DNA of 64,000 bases from the NCBI GenBank assembly GCA_901538445.1, contig LR594584.1, positions 2,283,738-2,347,737 of the forward strand. Reading direction: 5' to 3'. Shown here one piece after another: positions 59,114-64,000 of this stretch (position 1 is its first letter; each line of letters starts with the position of its first letter). The DNA is from Gemmataceae bacterium (GTDB taxonomy: Bacteria; Planctomycetota; Planctomycetia; Gemmatales; Gemmataceae). Under the pieces are notes generated by a model. The model was not told the origin of the DNA. It saw nothing but the letters and a program-made list of their open reading frames with translations, and searched no databases. The position numbers and the translations under genes are program-made.

Positions 59114-61837
59114 ATGACCCGCTGGTCGCTTCTCGTCACGCTCGCAACCGTCGCCGCCCCCTCCGCCGTCGGTGCCGCCGAACCGCCCGCCAAGGCGACC
59201 CCCGAACAGGTCGAGTTCTTCGAGAAGAAGGTGCGGCCGATCCTGGCCGACAACTGTTACTCGTGCCACGGCCCGAAGAAGCAGAACGGCGGGCTGCGCC
59301 TCGACACCGCCACAGGGCTCAAGACCGGAGCGGACGACGGGGCGGTCATCGTCCCCGGCGACCCCGCGAAGAGCCGGCTGCTGAAGTCCGTTCGGTACGA
59401 GAACGACTTCAAGATGCCGCCCAAGAAGCAGCTCCCCGCCGAGGCGATCGCGGTCCTCACCGAGTGGGTGAAGGGCGGGGCGGCGGCCCCCGAGGACGCG
59501 GCGGCCGGGGCCGTTGCGGCCGACCCGAAATCGCACTGGGCGTTCAAGCCGATCAAGAACCCGCCGGTGCCGCAGGTCGCGGACGCCGCGACCCCGATCG
59601 ACGCCTTCGTCCTGGCGAAGCTCACCGAAGCGAAGCTCGCGCCGGCCCCGCTCGCCGACCGGCGCACGCTCATCCGCCGCGCGTACCTCGACCTGATCGG
59701 GCTCCCGCCGACCGCCGCCGAGGTCGAGGCGTTTGAGAAGGACGCCGACCCGAGGGCGTGGGAGAAGGTCATCGACCACCTGCTCGCGTCGCCGCAGTAC
59801 GGCCAGCGCTGGGGCCGGTACTGGCTCGACCTCGCACGGTACGCCGACACCAAGGGGTATGTCTTCAACGAGGACCGGAACTACCCGTTCGCGTACACCT
59901 ACCGCGACTACGTCATCCGGTCGCTGAACGAGGACAAGCCCTACGACCAGTTCGTCACCGAGCAACTCGCGGCCGACCGGCTCAACCTCGGTGACGACAA
60001 GCGGCCCCTCGCGGCGCTCGGGTTCCTGACGCTCGGCCGGCGGTTCCTGGGCAACACCCACGACATCATCGACGACCGCATCGACGTCGTGACCCGCGGG
60101 CTGATGGGCCTGTCGGTCGGGTGCGCCCGGTGCCACGACCACAAGTTCGACCCGATCCCGGCCACCGACTACTACTCGCTGTACGGCATCTTCGCGAGCA
60201 CGAGCGAGCCGAAGGACCTGCCGCTCATCGGCGAGGTGAAGCGGACGCCGGAGGTCGCCGCGTTCGAGGCCGAGGTCGCCAAGCGGGAAGGGGACTACAA
60301 GGCCGAGTTGCAGAAGCGCTACACGGCGACGCTGAAGAAGCTCCGCGACCCTGCGGCGGTCTCCGACTACCTGCGGGCCGTGATCGAACTGCGGAAGACG
60401 CCCGACGCGCAGGTCGGCAACGCGGTCCGCGAGCGCGACCTGCTCCCGTTCGTGTTCAACCGGTGGAAGGCGTTCCTCGCCCCGCAGTTCAAGGGGTGGT
60501 CGCCGGTGTACGGCCCGCTGCTGGCGCTCGCGGACCTGTCCGACAAGGTGTTCGCGGAAACGGCGGTCGAGGTGGTCGCCGCGCTGGCGAAGGACCCCAA
60601 GACGCCGGTGAACCCGCTCGTCCTGAAGGCGGTCACCGACGCCAAGCCGGCTACGTTCAAGGCTGCCGTCGAGGCGCTCTCGGCGGTGCTGACGGCGAAG
60701 CCCCCCGAGGGCGCGCCGTCCAGGGACCAGGCCGAGGTGTTCAAGGTGTGGGCGGCCGGCGGCCCGCTCGACATCGCCGTCACCGACTTCGACAAGATCC
60801 AGAACCGCGCCGACCGGGACGCGCTCACCGCGGCCCAGAAGAAGATCGACTCGTTCAAGGCGACCAACCCGTTCGCCCCGCCGCGGGCGCACGTCCTCGC
60901 CGACAAGTCGAGCCCGTTCCAGTCCTACGTGTTCCTGCGGGGCAACCCCGGGAACCGCGGCCCGAGCGTGCCGCTCCAGCCGCCGGCGATCACGAACCCC
61001 GCCCGCAAGCCGTTCACCGACGGGAGCGGCCGGCTCGAACTGGCCCGCGCGATCGTGAACCCCGAGAACCCGCTCACCGCCCGCGTGCTGGTGAACCGCG
61101 TCTGGGCCGGGCACTTCGGCCACGGGTTCGTCCGCACCCCGAGCGACTTCGGCGTCCGGTCCGACTCGCCGAGCCACCCGGAACTGCTCGACTGGCTCGC
61201 GACGCAGTTCATGCAGGACGGCTGGTCGCTCAAGAAGCTCCACAAGCTGATGATGACCTCGACCGCCTACCAGCGCTCGTCGGTCACCAGCGCCGAGGCG
61301 TTCAAGCTCGATACCGACAACAAGCTGCTGTCACACCAGAACCGCCGCCGGCTCGATTTCGAGGCGATGCGGGACAGCCTGCTCGCGACCTCCGGCAAGA
61401 TCGATCTCGCGCTCGAGGGCCGGCCGGTCGATCTGTTCAAGGCTCCGTTCACGACGCGCCGCAGCGTCTACGGGCTGATCGACCGCACGAACTTCCCCGG
61501 CACCATGCGGGCGTTCGACGTCGCCAGCCCGGACACGCACAGCCCGCAGCGGTTCCAGACGACTGCCCCCCAGCAGGCGCTGTTCCTGATGAACAGCCCG
61601 TTCCTGGCGGAGCAGGCGAAGGCGCTCGCCGCGCGCCCCGAGGTCGCGGCCGCGAAGACGCCGGAGGAGAAGGTGACGGCCCTCTACCGCGTCGCCCTGA
61701 GCCGCAACCCGACGAAGGCGGAACTCGCGCTCGCGCTGGAGTTCGTCGCAGAGGACGACCCGAAGGCCGCGTTCGGCGCGTGGCCGCAAGTCGCCCAGAC
61801 GCTGCTGCTGTGCAACGAGTTCGTGTTCATCGACTGA
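59114..61837 (+). CDS. Secreted cytochrome c / DUF1549 / DUF1553 protein
   Basis: The ATG at 59114 gives 907 aa with a signal peptide (1-22). PSCyt1-type cytochrome with CYSCH at 48-52 ('VRPILADNCYSCHGPKKQNGG'), then DUF1549 (about 155-355) with a second heme site CARCH at 337-341. A helical, coiled-coil-prone middle follows (about 370-480, 'EAEVAKREGDYKAELQKRY'), where its paralogue at 26589 has a discoidin domain. DUF1553 ends the protein ('NRRRLDFEAMRDSLLATSG', 'LLLCNEFVFID'). It is probably exported to the periplasm or surface. The DUF1501 partner follows 110 bp downstream, the order typical of this type. Confidence 0.9.
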   Translation: MTRWSLLVTLATVAAPSAVGAAEPPAKATPEQVEFFEKKVRPILADNCYSCHGPKKQNGGLRLDTATGLKTGADDGAVIVPGDPAKSRLLKSVRYENDFKMPPKKQLPAEAIAVLTEWVKGGAAAPEDAAAGAVAADPKSHWAFKPIKNPPVPQVADAATPIDAFVLAKLTEAKLAPAPLADRRTLIRRAYLDLIGLPPTAAEVEAFEKDADPRAWEKVIDHLLASPQYGQRWGRYWLDLARYADTKGYVFNEDRNYPFAYTYRDYVIRSLNEDKPYDQFVTEQLAADRLNLGDDKRPLAALGFLTLGRRFLGNTHDIIDDRIDVVTRGLMGLSVGCARCHDHKFDPIPATDYYSLYGIFASTSEPKDLPLIGEVKRTPEVAAFEAEVAKREGDYKAELQKRYTATLKKLRDPAAVSDYLRAVIELRKTPDAQVGNAVRERDLLPFVFNRWKAFLAPQFKGWSPVYGPLLALADLSDKVFAETAVEVVAALAKDPKTPVNPLVLKAVTDAKPATFKAAVEALSAVLTAKPPEGAPSRDQAEVFKVWAAGGPLDIAVTDFDKIQNRADRDALTAAQKKIDSFKATNPFAPPRAHVLADKSSPFQSYVFLRGNPGNRGPSVPLQPPAITNPARKPFTDGSGRLELARAIVNPENPLTARVLVNRVWAGHFGHGFVRTPSDFGVRSDSPSHPELLDWLATQFMQDGWSLKKLHKLMMTSTAYQRSSVTSAEAFKLDTDNKLLSHQNRRRLDFEAMRDSLLATSGKIDLALEGRPVDLFKAPFTTRRSVYGLIDRTNFPGTMRAFDVASPDTHSPQRFQTTAPQQALFLMNSPFLAEQAKALAARPEVAAAKTPEEKVTALYRVALSRNPTKAELALALEFVAEDDPKAAFGAWPQVAQTLLLCNEFVFID

Positions 61838-61947
61838 TGCCGAAGTCGCGTTCAACAGCGTCAGGCGAACAGGAACAGCCACTCGCCCACGAGCGAGAGA
61901 CGTGAGCGGCCGAATTTTCACGTGAATTCGCACTACGAGACCCCGCG

Positions 61948-63381
<1,434 letters not shown>

Positions 63382-63398
63382 CGAAGAGAAGCAACGGG

Positions 63399-63511
63399 AC
63401 GCGGACGACGCGGATCGAGGCAGGATTGAAGACCGATCAGACGACACTATCGGTTCAAATGTCGTCTCGTCTGACCCTCTTGATCCCGACTCCCATCCGC
63501 GTCATCCGCGT
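63399..63511. repeat. Nested inverted repeat between convergent genes
   Basis: Outer arms ACGCGGACGACGCGGAT (63399-63415) and the complement at 63495-63511 match 16 of 17. Inner arms AGACGACA (63439-63446) and TGTCGTCT (63460-63467) are perfect. The right arm supplies the last codons and stop of the PHP gene. Confidence 0.7.
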
Positions 63512-64000
63512 AGCATCGCCTTGCCTTTTCTGGCCTTGATGGCGGCGACGAGGTCGGCGTTGGTGCGGATGACGGCGTCGAAGTCGGTGTAGCAGCACCC
63601 CACCGTGTCGGGCTGGTGCGAGTCGCTGTTGCCGAGCTGCGCGTACTGGGGGTACTTCTTGAGTAACTCGGCGGCCCGGCGGCGCAGGTCGTCGTCCATG
63701 TTGTTCGACATCACCTCGATCCCGTCGAGTTCCGCGTCCTGCTCGCGGACGAGCTTCTCGAACGGCTGGTTCCACCGGTTCGGGTGCGCCGCCACGCACG
63801 CGCCGCCCTGGCGGTGGACCTCGCGGGTCAGCTCGCGCCACGCGGTGCCACGCGGGAGGGCGAACGGGTTGGTGACCCCGTAGCACAGCACGTCGCCGCC
63901 GCGGCCGGTGACCTCGATCCCGGCCAGGATCACGAGCCGCGGCTCGAACGCCCGCAGCTCGGCGAGTTCGGGCTCGGTCCACATGTGGTCGTGCTCGGTG
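63502..64000 (-). CDS. PHP-domain metal-dependent phosphoesterase, 5' end outside window
   Basis: The frame is open to the window edge, so the start lies beyond 64000; the ATG at 63984 is internal. The visible 166 residues begin with 'TEHDHMW', the DHD-like second metal motif of PHP domains, and include 'LVILAGIEVTGRGGDVLCYG', 'VAAHPNRW' and 'GNSDSHQPDTVG', all typical metal-binding blocks of PHP phosphoesterases (TrpH/YciV-like). Such enzymes hydrolyse nucleoside or oligonucleotide phosphates. The C-terminal codons lie in a repeat arm. Convergent with the DUF1501 gene at 61948. Confidence 0.82.
   Translation of the reverse strand, partial: TEHDHMWTEPELAELRAFEPRLVILAGIEVTGRGGDVLCYGVTNPFALPRGTAWRELTREVHRQGGACVAAHPNRWNQPFEKLVREQDAELDGIEVMSNNMDDDLRRRAAELLKKYPQYAQLGNSDSHQPDTVGCCYTDFDAVIRTNADLVAAIKARKGKAMLRG

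Overview
The window looks like the chromosome of a planctomycete of the Gemmata group (Gemmataceae). The evidence is the very high GC content and the many families that are rich or nearly confined there: five DUF1501 proteins, four DUF1549/DUF1553 proteins, one DUF1592 and one DUF1552 protein, two DUF1559 pseudopilin-like proteins, a PVC-type dehydrogenase/HEAT/cytochrome c protein, and an ECF sigma factor with a membrane-anchored tail. No rRNA, clear tRNA, CRISPR array, phage or transposase was seen.

Layout. 1-9.4 kb: a truncated gene, mug DNA glycosylase, two GT4 glycosyltransferases, the tailed sigma factor, apgM-type phosphoglycerate mutase, a secreted metallo-beta-lactamase-fold protein, a Ser/Thr kinase and a small membrane protein. 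9.5-18 kb (minus strand): a secreted HMA-like protein, a DUF1592 cytochrome gene broken by an in-frame amber codon, its DUF1552 partner, a SnoaL-like protein and the 1126-aa dehydrogenase-like cytochrome. 18.2-22 kb (plus): an ECF sigma factor with a probable membrane regulator, then a redoxin/cytochrome c/copper-monooxygenase-like fusion. 22-22.5 kb: dense repeats.

22.5-33.4 kb (minus strand, transcribed leftward): DUF1559 protein, histidine kinase, response regulator, cytochrome/DUF1549/discoidin/DUF1553 protein, DUF1501 protein, secreted HExxH protein, MFS transporter. The kinase ectodomain and the secreted cytochrome protein carry the same discoidin-like module. This is the best candidate for an undescribed system: a sense, process and import locus.

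33.5-49.5 kb: an orphan DUF1501 gene, a lipoprotein with galT, nadD and a TIGR03960-type radical SAM gene, a DUF1501/lipoprotein/DUF1549-DUF1553 set, a DadA-like oxidase, aguB and acs on either side of heptamer repeats, and a frameshifted DUF4058 gene. 49.5-64 kb: DUF1559, a TIGR01777 epimerase, a tight four-gene operon (DUF1501, DUF1549/DUF1553, small Cys-rich membrane protein, WD40/PPC protein), a divergent DUF1549/DUF1553-DUF1501 pair, and a truncated PHP-domain gene.

The DUF1501/DUF1549 pairs fall into two types that differ in heme motif, accessory domain, DUF1501 leader and gene order. Intergenic regions hold several perfect or near-perfect inverted repeats, some terminator-like and some MITE-like.
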